Under the pieces are notes generated by a model. That model made no database searches and had not been told where the DNA came from. It was given only the letters and a program-made list of their open reading frames with translations. DNA of 23,177 nt from positions 8,731 to 31,907 of the IMG/VR virus record IMGVR_UViG_3300030061_000688. One strand, 5' to 3'. Positions 7,279 to 13,900 of the stretch are shown in pieces. The position numbers were made by a program, and so were the translations under genes. The stretch's first letter is position 1, and each line of letters begins with the position of its first letter. The DNA comes from a virus.

Positions 7279-7582
7279 AACACAAGATAAAATAGTACAA
7301 GCTGTATTAGCTAAAATGGATCAACGTAGTTTAGTTGGCCAAAAAAAATATGGAGCAACAATGATGCAAGAAATTGAAGGCCAAACTAAAGACTTAAATA
7401 GATTTTTAGTTGATGTTCAAGAAGAATTAATGGATGCGTTGTTATATATTGAAGCAGCTAAACGTTGTCTAAGCGATGAGATCGAAGAGGCAATGTTAAA
7501 TAGAATAAATGTAATAGGTCAAAATGGCAATGACGGATTACATTATCATGATATAGAAATCAATGAAGAAGAAATCTTATAA
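7268..7582 (+). CDS. MazG-like all-alpha NTP pyrophosphatase, putative
   Basis: The product has 104 residues and looks all-helical. KMDQRSLVGQKKYGATM is followed by LVDVQEELMDALLYIEAA, whose Glu52, Glu53 and Asp56 resemble the metal-binding E-E-x-x-D stretch of MazG/dUTPase-like phage proteins. A complete four-helix set is not obvious by eye, so the assignment is from these motifs only. It overlaps the MazG fusion upstream by 11 bases and the nuclease downstream by 20 bases. Two pyrophosphatase-like genes in a row would be a strong commitment to controlling nucleotide pools. Alternatively it is a structural relative without activity. Confidence 0.55.
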   Translation: MKIKTQDKIVQAVLAKMDQRSLVGQKKYGATMMQEIEGQTKDLNRFLVDVQEELMDALLYIEAAKRCLSDEIEEAMLNRINVIGQNGNDGLHYHDIEINEEEIL

Positions 7583-8018
7583 ACGAAAAAGAGGTCCTGT
7601 ACAATCAAAGAAAATAACATATGATGGTATTAACTTTGCATCAGGACTTGAGCGTTATATGTATATGGCTTTAAAAAAGGCAAAGATTAAAGCTCTTTAT
7701 GAAGGACAAACGTTTGAACTAGTAGAGGGTTTTGATTTTCCTTTTGAAGCATATGAACGATGCGGAAACGGAAAAGGTGATTACAAAAATAGAGGTAATA
7801 AAAAAATCTTTAATATAAAGTATACACCTGATTTCATAGGTAAAGGTTTTATTATTGAAACAAAAGGTAGAGCTAACGAATCTTTTCCAATGCGTTGGAA
7901 ATTATTTAAAAAGCTTATAGCTGAAAACAGAGTAGGACCATTTACATTATATAAACCTCAAAATCAAAAAGAATGCGACGAAACAGTAAGACTGATCCTC
8001 GACAAGCTAAAGCAGTAG
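7563..8018 (+). CDS. Endonuclease I-like PD-(D/E)XK nuclease (Holliday-junction type)
   Basis: The 151-residue protein shows INFASGLERYMYMALKKAKI (Glu30), YTPDFIGKGFIIETKGRA (Asp90, Glu99, Lys101) and an RWKLFKKLI helix. This is the arrangement E...PD...E-x-K of T7 endonuclease I and of DUF1064 phage nucleases. They cleave branched DNA, resolve Holliday junctions and debranch replication intermediates. It differs from the T7 enzyme in an extended basic N-terminus and in an insertion with CGNGKGDYKNRGNKK before the catalytic Asp. It overlaps the gene before it by 20 bases and the small gene after it by 46 bases. Confidence 0.85.
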   Translation: MKKKSYKRKRGPVQSKKITYDGINFASGLERYMYMALKKAKIKALYEGQTFELVEGFDFPFEAYERCGNGKGDYKNRGNKKIFNIKYTPDFIGKGFIIETKGRANESFPMRWKLFKKLIAENRVGPFTLYKPQNQKECDETVRLILDKLKQ

Positions 8019-8143
8019 CTAGAAAAAAATATGCCGAGCGTCAGATTGACAAGTGGTGGAAATGGAGCTGGGAAATTAGAGGTAAAATAAAATATAAAGA
8101 ACTAGTAGCAAAACAAGATTATTATGGAATCAAATGTTATTGA
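7973..8143 (+). CDS. Small basic Trp-rich protein, 56 aa
   Basis: A short frame starts inside the nuclease gene (46-base overlap) and runs to a TGA at 8141-8143. It begins MRRNSKTDPRQAKAVARKKY and continues ERQIDKWWKWSWEIRGK and ELVAKQDYYGIKC. It is rich in Arg/Lys and has three Trp within five residues. The overlap with a conserved nuclease limits what it can evolve, but the C-terminal two thirds occupies otherwise non-coding DNA and stays open. The next gene overlaps it by 20 bases. I see no family. Confidence 0.65.
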   Translation: MRRNSKTDPRQAKAVARKKYAERQIDKWWKWSWEIRGKIKYKELVAKQDYYGIKCY

Positions 8144-8273
8144 TTATGTTTTAAAGAATTATCCTAAAACATTTAAAAACAAACAAATAATAGTAATGGA
8201 GAACAAGTCTTGTTATTTTGTTTCAACAAACAAAGACGCTTCACCATTAATACTAAGCAAGAATATAATATGA
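8124..8273 (+). CDS. Small protein, 49 aa, unknown
   Basis: A 49-residue frame overlaps the preceding small gene by 20 bases and the following one by an ATGA. It begins MESNVIDYVLKNYPKTFKNK and ends PLILSKNII. It has no signal peptide or membrane segment. Its support is the overlap on both sides in a block with no other coding option. A function cannot be suggested. Confidence 0.58.
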   Translation: MESNVIDYVLKNYPKTFKNKQIIVMENKSCYFVSTNKDASPLILSKNII

Positions 8274-8416
8274 AAGAACAAAACAAAGGCTGGAGTTTAT
8301 CATTAGGTTTTTATCCGGGTATATTATTCGGAGTAAGATCTTATAATGAAACTAATCAAACAACACATGTATTATATGTGCCATTTATTGATATAGCATT
8401 AGAAATATATAACTAA
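8270..8416 (+). CDS. Small protein, 48 aa, upstream of nrdB
   Basis: I choose the ATG at 8270, which shares an ATGA with the upstream stop, rather than an earlier ATG at 8210 that would read through another small gene. The product has 48 residues: MKEQNKGWSLSLGFYPGILF, then GVRSYNETNQ and VLYVPFIDIALEIYN. The aromatic, hydrophobic pattern GFYPGILFGVR looks conserved and could be membrane-peripheral. Its TAA overlaps the nrdB ATG by one base, so it may be needed for nrdB translation. Confidence 0.68.
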   Translation: MKEQNKGWSLSLGFYPGILFGVRSYNETNQTTHVLYVPFIDIALEIYN

Positions 8417-9384
8417 TGGGATTATTTGATGAGCGCATAGCGTACAAACCGTTTGAATACCCTGAGTATTACACTGAGGGTTGGCTAAAACAAGCTCAGG
8501 CATTTTGGTTGCATACTGAAATACCTATGAGCGGAGATGTAAAAGACTGGAACGAAAAATTAAATGACAAAGAAAAAAACCTTGTTGGAAACATACTACT
8601 CGGCTTCGCACAGACCGAATGCGCTGTCTCCGACTACTGGACGCAAAAAGTTGTATCTTGGTTTCCAAAGCATGAGATACAGCAAATGGCGATGATGTTT
8701 GGATCGCAAGAAACAATACATGCAGTCGCATATAGCTATTTAAATGAAACATTAAAATTAGAAGATTATGAAGCTTTCTTACATGAAGAAGCAACGGCTA
8801 ATCGCTTTGACAATCTTGTTGCTTACAACGGCAACGAATCTGTGGGTATTGCGAAAAGCTTGGCTGTATTTTCAGCCTTCGCTGAAGGAGTTAGTCTGTA
8901 TAGTGCTTTTGCAGTGCTGTATAGTTTTCAGCTACGAAATTTACTCAAAGGTATTGGGCAACAAATGAAATGGTCCGTAAGAGACGAATCATTACATAGT
9001 AAAATGGGATGCAGATTATTTAGACATATGTGTGAAGAAGACAATAAACTATTGTCTGCTTGTAAACAAGATGTTATAAAAGCTGCTGAAATAATGGTAG
9101 ATCTCGAAGAGAAATATATTGACAAGATGTTTGAAATGGGTGATATAGAAGGTATTAAATCTTACGACTTAAAACAATTTATAAGAAAAAGAACAAATGA
9201 AAAACTTATGGAACTCGGTTATACAGAACTTAAAGATAAGTTCGAATATGACACTAAAGCAGCGGCTAAGCTTGATTGGTTTTATCATCTTACCGGGGGC
9301 GTTACCCATACTGATTTTTTCTCTATTCGTCCAACAGACTATAGCAAAGCTAATGAAGGCGAAGACTTCGAGGACATTTGGTAA
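8416..9384 (+). CDS. nrdB: Ribonucleoside-diphosphate reductase class I, small subunit (R2)
   Basis: The 322 residues form an R2 protein that carries the diiron centre and tyrosyl radical. Metal ligands can be read as Glu68 in FAQTECAVSDYW (Asp in E. coli), Glu99 and His102 in GSQETIHAVAY, Glu157 in SAFAEGVSLY, and Glu191 and His194 in VRDESLHSKMG. The radical Tyr is Tyr106, seven residues after Glu99 as in E. coli (Glu115/Tyr122). R2 pairs with the large subunit to reduce ribonucleotides to deoxyribonucleotides for phage DNA synthesis. The start overlaps the preceding gene by one base, and the end overlaps a 39-aa ORF. The partner nrdA lies 0.5 kb downstream, separated by three small genes. 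Confidence 0.95.
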   Translation: MGLFDERIAYKPFEYPEYYTEGWLKQAQAFWLHTEIPMSGDVKDWNEKLNDKEKNLVGNILLGFAQTECAVSDYWTQKVVSWFPKHEIQQMAMMFGSQETIHAVAYSYLNETLKLEDYEAFLHEEATANRFDNLVAYNGNESVGIAKSLAVFSAFAEGVSLYSAFAVLYSFQLRNLLKGIGQQMKWSVRDESLHSKMGCRLFRHMCEEDNKLLSACKQDVIKAAEIMVDLEEKYIDKMFEMGDIEGIKSYDLKQFIRKRTNEKLMELGYTELKDKFEYDTKAAAKLDWFYHLTGGVTHTDFFSIRPTDYSKANEGEDFEDIW

Positions 9385-9472
9385 TTGGTGTGACATCTAT
9401 GAAAAAGGATTTAATCTTGGAATAGATATAACAGAAGATGATATAAACAAAGACTTGTATGAAGGAAAATAA
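9353..9472 (+). CDS. Small acidic protein between nrdB and nrdA, 39 aa
   Basis: The ATG at 9353 lies inside the end of nrdB in another frame (32-base overlap). The product reads MKAKTSRTFGNWCDIYEK and then GFNLGIDITEDDINKDLYEGK. The portion beyond nrdB is acidic and carries one Cys. It overlaps the following coiled-coil gene by 14 bases. I recognise no family; a small RNR-associated protein is a possibility based only on location. Confidence 0.52.
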   Translation: MKAKTSRTFGNWCDIYEKGFNLGIDITEDDINKDLYEGK

Positions 9473-9680
9473 ATTAATAGAAATGAAAAACAAAGTTGAA
9501 GCATTAACTAGAGTAGTGCAACAACTTATAACAGAATTACAGTTTACTAGAGAAGTAGCTGTAGGATCCTTAGAAACAATTAAAAAAATGCCAGGTTATA
9601 ACGAAGCATTAGAAGAATTAAAAAATGAAGTCACAAAGAAAAATGAAAACGAAAAGAAGACTGAAGTACAGACTGATTAA
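9459..9680 (+). CDS. Coiled-coil protein, 73 aa
   Basis: The product is almost entirely helical and charged: MKNKVEALTRVVQQLITELQ and then ALEELKNEVTKKNENEKK. Heptad-like spacing of Leu/Val over residues 8-65 suggests a coiled coil. There is no signal peptide. It overlaps the genes on both sides (14 bases upstream, 56 bases downstream). Function unknown. Confidence 0.6.
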   Translation: MKENKLIEMKNKVEALTRVVQQLITELQFTREVAVGSLETIKKMPGYNEALEELKNEVTKKNENEKKTEVQTD

Positions 9681-9906
9681 GTTTTTAAGGTATACTAATA
9701 AATTAACAAGTTATCAAAAGTTTGCATCTCGTGTAGGATACATGGGTGCAGGCTTTTTGATAGCTGCACAATGGACTATAGAACCTGTATTATACATAAT
9801 GGGCTTTATATGTGTAATGGTGCAAACAGCATCTCGTAAACAATGGAATTTAGTAGCTTTAAACTTTAATGGTTTAATAGCTTGGATAACACACTTAATT
9901 AGATAA
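9625..9906 (+). CDS. Small membrane protein, 93 aa
   Basis: A basic N-terminus (MKSQRKMKTKRRLKYRL, residues 1-17) precedes hydrophobic stretches at about 36-52 (SRVGYMGAGFLIAAQW), 54-70 (PVLYIMGFICVMVQTA) and 74-92 (WNLVALNFNGLIAWITHLI). This fits two or three membrane helices with the N-terminus inside by the positive-inside rule. ATG codons at 9625 and 9643 are both possible starts; the second avoids most of the overlap with the upstream gene. It ends 1 base before nrdA. It has no dual-start or lysis signature that would make it a convincing holin. Confidence 0.62.
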   Translation: MKSQRKMKTKRRLKYRLIKFLRYTNKLTSYQKFASRVGYMGAGFLIAAQWTIEPVLYIMGFICVMVQTASRKQWNLVALNFNGLIAWITHLIR

Positions 9907-9907
9907 T

Positions 9908-11626
9908 ATGTGGAATAATGAATGGAAAAAAGGCGAAGACTATCCTCGCTGGGGTGACACAGATGTTTATAAAAAAACTATATCTGGAGGGTATTTACTA
10001 CAAGATGAAACACCTCGTGAAGCATACATGCGTGTTGCTAAAACAGTTGCGCGTAGACTTTACAAACCTGAAATGGCCGGAACGTTTTTTGATTATATTT
10101 GGAATGGTTGGTTGTGTCTGGCTAGTCCTGTGCTATCAAACACAGGGACTGATCGCGGTTTACCTATATCTTGCTTTGGCATTGATGTTGCAGACTCGAT
10201 ACAGGATATAGGACAAAAAAATTTAGAGATGATGCTACTCGCTAAGCATGGCGGTGGAGTTGGTATCGGTATAAATCAAATTAGACCCGCCGGCGCAAAA
10301 ATTACAGGTAATGGAACAAGTGATGGCGTTGTGCCATTTTGTAAAATCTATGACAGCACTATACTTGCCACTAATCAAGGATCTGTCAGACGAGGAGCTG
10401 CATCAGTTAATATCAATATTGAACACGACGATTTCGAAGAGTGGCTTGAAATACGCGAACCAAAAGGAGATGTCAACAGACAATCCCTCAACTTGCACCA
10501 ATGTGCTGTTGTCGGCGATAAATTCATGCGAAGACTTGAAGCTGGAGATAAGCAAGCCAGAAAACGTTGGGGCAAATTGTTACAAAAACGTAAAGCTACT
10601 GGAGAACCTTATATCTTATTTAAAGGGAATACAAATAAAAAGAACCCGCGTGCGTATAAAGATAATGGTTTAAAAGTACATATGACAAATATATGCTCAG
10701 AGATTACATTACATACAGATGAAAACCACAGCTTTGTTTGTTGTTTATCATCATTAAATCTAGCAAAATATGAAGAATGGAAAGGTACTAACCTTATTTA
10801 TGACAGTATATGGTTTTTGGACGGAGTTATGGAGGAGTTTATACAAAGAGCTAAGGGCTTACGAGGTTTTGAAAACGCAGTCAGATCAGCAACGAAAGGT
10901 CGAGCACTTGGACTCGGCGTCTTGGGCTGGCACACGTATTTACAGGAAAAAGGTATATCGTTCGAAGGTTTACTTGCTCAGTTTGAAACTAGGAAAATTT
11001 TTAGTCAGATTAAAATTGAAAGCGAAAGAGCTTCCATGGCTCTTGCTGAAACTTATGGTGAACCTTTGTGGTGTGCTAATACTGGTATGCGTAATACTCA
11101 CTTGCGTGCTGTTGCTCCCACTGTTTCTAATAGTAAGCTTTCGGGCAATGTATCTCCGGGTATTGAACCTTGGGCTGCTAATGTATTCACAGAGCAATCA
11201 GCCAAGGGAACGTTTATAAGAAAAAACCCTACATTAGTAAAGTTATTAAGAAAACTTAAAATAAACAACAATGAAACATGGGATAAAATACTTGCTGACG
11301 GTGGTAGTGTTCAAAATCTTTCTGAGCTTGATAATGTTGTCATGGCGCATGACACACCAGCAAAAGAGGTATTTAAGACTTTTAAAGAGATTAATCAATT
11401 AGAGTTGGTTAATCAAGCAGGTCTGAGGCAACAATATGTTGATCAGTCTGTAAGTTTAAACTTAGCTTTTCCAAGTGTTGCTACACCAAAATGGATTAAT
11501 AAAGTACATTTTGAAGCATGGAAAAAAGGAGTTAAAACTTTATATTATACGCGTACAGAATCTGTATTGCGTGGAGATATTGCGCAGCAAGCAATGAATG
11601 AAGATTGTCTTGCGTGTGATGGTTAG
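9908..11626 (+). CDS. nrdA: Ribonucleoside-diphosphate reductase class I, large subunit (R1), short form
   Basis: The 572 residues contain the catalytic core of R1 without an N-terminal ATP cone, so dATP overall-activity control is expected to be absent. Active-site residues match E. coli: Cys89 in LPISCFG (Cys225), Asn261, Cys263 and Glu265 in TNICSEI (Asn437/Cys439/Glu441), Cys278 in FVCCLSSLNL (Cys462), and the radical-transfer pair Tyr546-Tyr547 in LYYTRTES. The C-terminal redox pair is Cys567 and Cys570 in CLACDG. The enzyme is shorter than the 761-residue E. coli protein because of the missing cone and reduced loops. A strong terminator follows 18 bases after the stop, so it closes the plus-strand operon. 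Confidence 0.95.
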   Translation: MWNNEWKKGEDYPRWGDTDVYKKTISGGYLLQDETPREAYMRVAKTVARRLYKPEMAGTFFDYIWNGWLCLASPVLSNTGTDRGLPISCFGIDVADSIQDIGQKNLEMMLLAKHGGGVGIGINQIRPAGAKITGNGTSDGVVPFCKIYDSTILATNQGSVRRGAASVNINIEHDDFEEWLEIREPKGDVNRQSLNLHQCAVVGDKFMRRLEAGDKQARKRWGKLLQKRKATGEPYILFKGNTNKKNPRAYKDNGLKVHMTNICSEITLHTDENHSFVCCLSSLNLAKYEEWKGTNLIYDSIWFLDGVMEEFIQRAKGLRGFENAVRSATKGRALGLGVLGWHTYLQEKGISFEGLLAQFETRKIFSQIKIESERASMALAETYGEPLWCANTGMRNTHLRAVAPTVSNSKLSGNVSPGIEPWAANVFTEQSAKGTFIRKNPTLVKLLRKLKINNNETWDKILADGGSVQNLSELDNVVMAHDTPAKEVFKTFKEINQLELVNQAGLRQQYVDQSVSLNLAFPSVATPKWINKVHFEAWKKGVKTLYYTRTESVLRGDIAQQAMNEDCLACDG

Positions 11627-11644
11627 TTAGTTTAATAAATTAAA

Positions 11645-11674
11645 AAAGGGGATCTTAACGGATCCCCTTTCTTA
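11645..11674. terminator. Bidirectional intrinsic terminator between convergent operons
   Basis: A perfect 10-bp inverted repeat pairs AAAGGGGATC with GATCCCCTTT, separated by the 6-base loop TTAACG. The 5' side carries a run of A and the 3' side continues TTTCTT, so a U-tract follows the stem on either strand. It lies 18 bases after the nrdA stop and 34 bases before the stop of the last minus-strand gene. It would therefore end transcription of both converging units. Confidence 0.9.
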
Positions 11675-11707
11675 GTTACAGGAACTTTTGGGTATGGTAC
11701 GCCCATT

Positions 11708-11929
11708 TTATTTTTGTTCCTTTTTAGCTAATCTTTTATTTAGTCTTTTTAATTTTTTCTGAGCTCTTTTTTCTTCTGGACTTTCTTCATATTCTTCATC
11801 TGTATAGTCAGGAGATCCTTTCATATAAGCTTTTTTTTCAGTTTCTTTTATTTTTTCTCTTAGCTTTTGCTCTCTTGTTTTCTGATTTAAAGGACTTTTT
11901 GCCATGAATGGCGAACCAAATTGATTCAT
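11708..11929 (-). CDS. Small charged protein, 73 aa
   Basis: The last gene of the minus-strand block encodes 73 residues, very rich in Lys and Glu. After MNQFGSPFMAKSPLNQKTRE comes a long helical part with KLREKIKETEKKAYMKGS and EESPEEKRAQKKLKRLNKR. A second Met (residue 9, MAKSPLNQ) is an alternative start. No domain is recognised. The charge pattern suggests a coiled coil or a disordered virion-associated protein, but nothing proves it. Confidence 0.62.
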   Translation of the reverse strand: MNQFGSPFMAKSPLNQKTREQKLREKIKETEKKAYMKGSPDYTDEEYEESPEEKRAQKKLKRLNKRLAKKEQK

Positions 11930-11934
11930 AATAT

Positions 11935-12075
11935 TTATTTTTTACAGACACACTCTGCTACAGGGCAGTCTTTTACGTTAATAATTAATTTTGATACTAA
12001 CCAGTTCCACTTGCAACATAACTTGCACCAGAACTTCTGCATCCATAATCCTATTTTTACAAATAATTTTCCCAT
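11935..12075 (-). CDS. Cys/Trp-rich mini-protein, 46 aa
   Basis: A 46-residue frame on the minus strand fills the gap between two longer genes, ending 5 bases before the next gene's start. The sequence is MGKLFVKIGLWMQKFWCKLC, then CKWNWLVSKLIINV and KDCPVAECVCKK. Six cysteines (17, 20, 21, 37, 42, 44) and four tryptophans (11, 16, 23, 25) in 46 residues are remarkable. The Cys are arranged CxxCC and CxxxxCxC, which could bind a metal or make disulphides, and the hydrophobic helix could sit in a membrane. No homologue comes to mind. Confidence 0.65.
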   Translation of the reverse strand: MGKLFVKIGLWMQKFWCKLCCKWNWLVSKLIINVKDCPVAECVCKK

Positions 12076-12078
12076 AAT

Positions 12079-12360
12079 TTATTTTTTTGTTTTGTGTTTA
12101 TTACAAAAGTTTCTAGCAGCTTCTTTACTACCAAATCCCCATTTTTTTAATGCCATTTTTAATTTAGTTGGTTCGCCTTTAGCATCTTTTAAAGCGCCCG
12201 CCATACCTGCAAATCTACAAGCAAATGATACTCTTCGTTTACCAGTGCCCGAGGTTTGTCTTGAACCTAATGATTTACCTGTTTCTTTCTTATAATCAGA
12301 TCTCATTTTTCTATTAGATCTTTCATAAGCTTGTTCTTTTATTTTAAGTGGTGAGTTCAT
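12079..12360 (-). CDS. DUF6321-like small basic phage protein
   Basis: This 93-residue protein is basic. Its C-terminal half reads SGTGKRRVSFACRFAGMAG, then LKDAKGEPTKLKMALKKWGF and GSKEAARNFCNKHKTKK. From memory the TGKRRVSFACRFAG...KWGFGSKEAA core is a domain of unknown function shared by marine phages and other marine viruses, which I believe is DUF6321; the number should be checked. The single Cys in each half (SFAC, NFC) may be structural. It overlaps the upstream endolysin by 4 bases (ATGA). A role in the virion or DNA packing is a guess from its charge and late position. Confidence 0.75.
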   Translation of the reverse strand: MNSPLKIKEQAYERSNRKMRSDYKKETGKSLGSRQTSGTGKRRVSFACRFAGMAGALKDAKGEPTKLKMALKKWGFGSKEAARNFCNKHKTKK

Positions 12361-12818
12361 ATTACTTTATATTTAGTTCTACCGTTTTCTTTATATGCTT
12401 TTAAGCATCTATTTCTATTGTCTTCATCATTAACATAAGACACATGTATCCAGTTTGGATTTGTGTCTGTACCAAACTCCCATATTAATTGATCAAAGTT
12501 TAAGTTTTGTTTTATCCAATGATACATTTCTGCATTGCTTTTATGTCCATAGACGTCGTCTAAGTCCATTGCTTGGCCTTTACAATGCTGAGATGTTTTT
12601 GATCCTCCTATTGCAGTATTTAGTTCTGATGATCTAAAAAATGAAGTTACTTTTATTGGTCCTCCAACCCATTTTCTAAGTGGTTCAAATATTTTAGATG
12701 CTGTTAAACCCATAGTTTCTACGTGAACTGGGCTAGGTGTATTATCTATTCCTTTACGCTTAGCTGTATTCGAGTGTATAGCTTCAGCATATGTTATATG
12801 ATCACTTATCTTTTGCAT
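12357..12818 (-). CDS. Peptidase M15 endolysin (D-Ala-D-Ala-type)
   Basis: The product has 153 residues and matches the Peptidase_M15 (M15_3) zinc peptidase fold found in many phage endolysins. FFRSSELNTAIGG is followed by SQHCKGQAMDLD, holding His78 and Asp85, and NWIHVSY, holding His125. These are the three zinc ligands. The enzyme would cut peptide cross-links of peptidoglycan in host lysis. It has no signal peptide, so it needs a holin or another export route. The membrane/coiled-coil gene 1.4 kb upstream in the same operon is a candidate. It lies downstream of the secreted beta-barrel gene with a 2-base gap. Confidence 0.9.
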   Translation of the reverse strand: MQKISDHITYAEAIHSNTAKRKGIDNTPSPVHVETMGLTASKIFEPLRKWVGGPIKVTSFFRSSELNTAIGGSKTSQHCKGQAMDLDDVYGHKSNAEMYHWIKQNLNFDQLIWEFGTDTNPNWIHVSYVNDEDNRNRCLKAYKENGRTKYKVI

Positions 12819-12820
12819 AA

Positions 12821-13900
12821 TTATAATTTAAAGTTAATGCCAGCCTTAATTACTTTTATCTTTCTATCCCAATATTTCTGTATAGCTATTTCACTAAATA
12901 AACCAAACTTTTTATTTATGTTTATTCCAAACTGTCCACCAAAAGAGTAATCAATCCAGTCGTTGTTACCTACAAAAGCTTCATAAGAATATTCTTTTTT
13001 ACCACTTTCTGTATAGGTTTTATGTATTGGTAGTATATTACCGTAAGCGTGAATCCAGTGACTTTTTCTGTAGTGATAAAAATCTAAACCGATAACACCT
13101 GATAAGTTAGCATAACCACCAGAAACTAATTCTAATTGCTCTGCATTATATTGATTAACAAGATTACCAAATATATTTTCTCTATAATCTAAATCAGAGT
13201 TAGAAATTAAAACTCCATTTTGATCATACCAAAAATAGTCTATACCTGTTTCACCTGTTACAAAGTTTTCCCAAGAATAAGGTACATCATTGTGTCCATA
13301 GTAATCTCTACTTAAGTTCCACCAATAGTTTTCTTCAAGATATGATTCTATAGGATTTACACCATAAGCTTTTTCATATGTTCTATAAGCAGCACCAACA
13401 CTTAAACTTATTTTTTTACCAATAGGTAATCTTAATCTAAGATCTGCTAGTTTATAATCTAAATCAACTAATTCGTTTTTAGTTCTTTCTACTTTAGCAA
13501 CCCAGTAATTAGCTAAATATCTAACAAACATTTGACTGTTTTCGAACTCAGATCTTTGTTGTCTACCTTTTGAATATTCAAATAAATACTCTAGACCTTT
13601 AGCATTACCTATGTTTGCAGATTTACCTATATTAGTTTCTGTTCCATTATAAAACTGATCTCTATTTTCATATTCAAAGAAAGCTAATTTTCTAATACCA
13701 ATTGTCAATGTTTGATCAGCAGGTGTATTAGGTGTTGTTTCTATTAAATCATTGTTTGCACTAACAGCAAATGATTGCATCGGCTGTATAGAGTTGTTTT
13801 GATCATAACTAGCATAAACAGTACTATATTTAAATATTTTTTTAAATTGAGCTTGACTAGTAAAACTAATCAGTAAAAATAATAATAGTAATTTTTTCAT
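12821..13900 (-). CDS. Secreted outer-membrane beta-barrel-like protein
   Basis: The 359-residue product begins with a clear signal peptide: MKK, a Leu-rich core (residues 4-13) and the SFTSQAQ cleavage region near residue 18, typical of Flavobacteriia. The mature part is rich in Tyr, Asn, Gly and Trp, with many short alternating strands such as LDYKLADLRLRLPIG, KISLSVGAAYRTYEK and NLSGVIGLDFYHYRK. It ends IKVIKAGINFKL, the style of a Bacteroidota outer-membrane barrel. I recognise no specific family. The gene starts directly after the stop of the thioredoxin-fold gene. Such a host-envelope-type protein in a phage late operon could mask or replace a receptor, or help in envelope rupture; both are inference. 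Confidence 0.72.
   Translation of the reverse strand: MKKLLLLFLLISFTSQAQFKKIFKYSTVYASYDQNNSIQPMQSFAVSANNDLIETTPNTPADQTLTIGIRKLAFFEYENRDQFYNGTETNIGKSANIGNAKGLEYLFEYSKGRQQRSEFENSQMFVRYLANYWVAKVERTKNELVDLDYKLADLRLRLPIGKKISLSVGAAYRTYEKAYGVNPIESYLEENYWWNLSRDYYGHNDVPYSWENFVTGETGIDYFWYDQNGVLISNSDLDYRENIFGNLVNQYNAEQLELVSGGYANLSGVIGLDFYHYRKSHWIHAYGNILPIHKTYTESGKKEYSYEAFVGNNDWIDYSFGGQFGININKKFGLFSEIAIQKYWDRKIKVIKAGINFKL

Noticed and set aside
8210-8269. Longer start for the 48-aa gene upstream of nrdB
   Set aside because: It would run through the coding sequence of the preceding 49-aa gene. The ATG at 8270 forms a clean ATGA overlap.
9385-9907. Glutaredoxin gene between nrdB and nrdA
   Set aside because: This is a common position for one, but none of the three small products there has a CxxC motif or the fold's signature.
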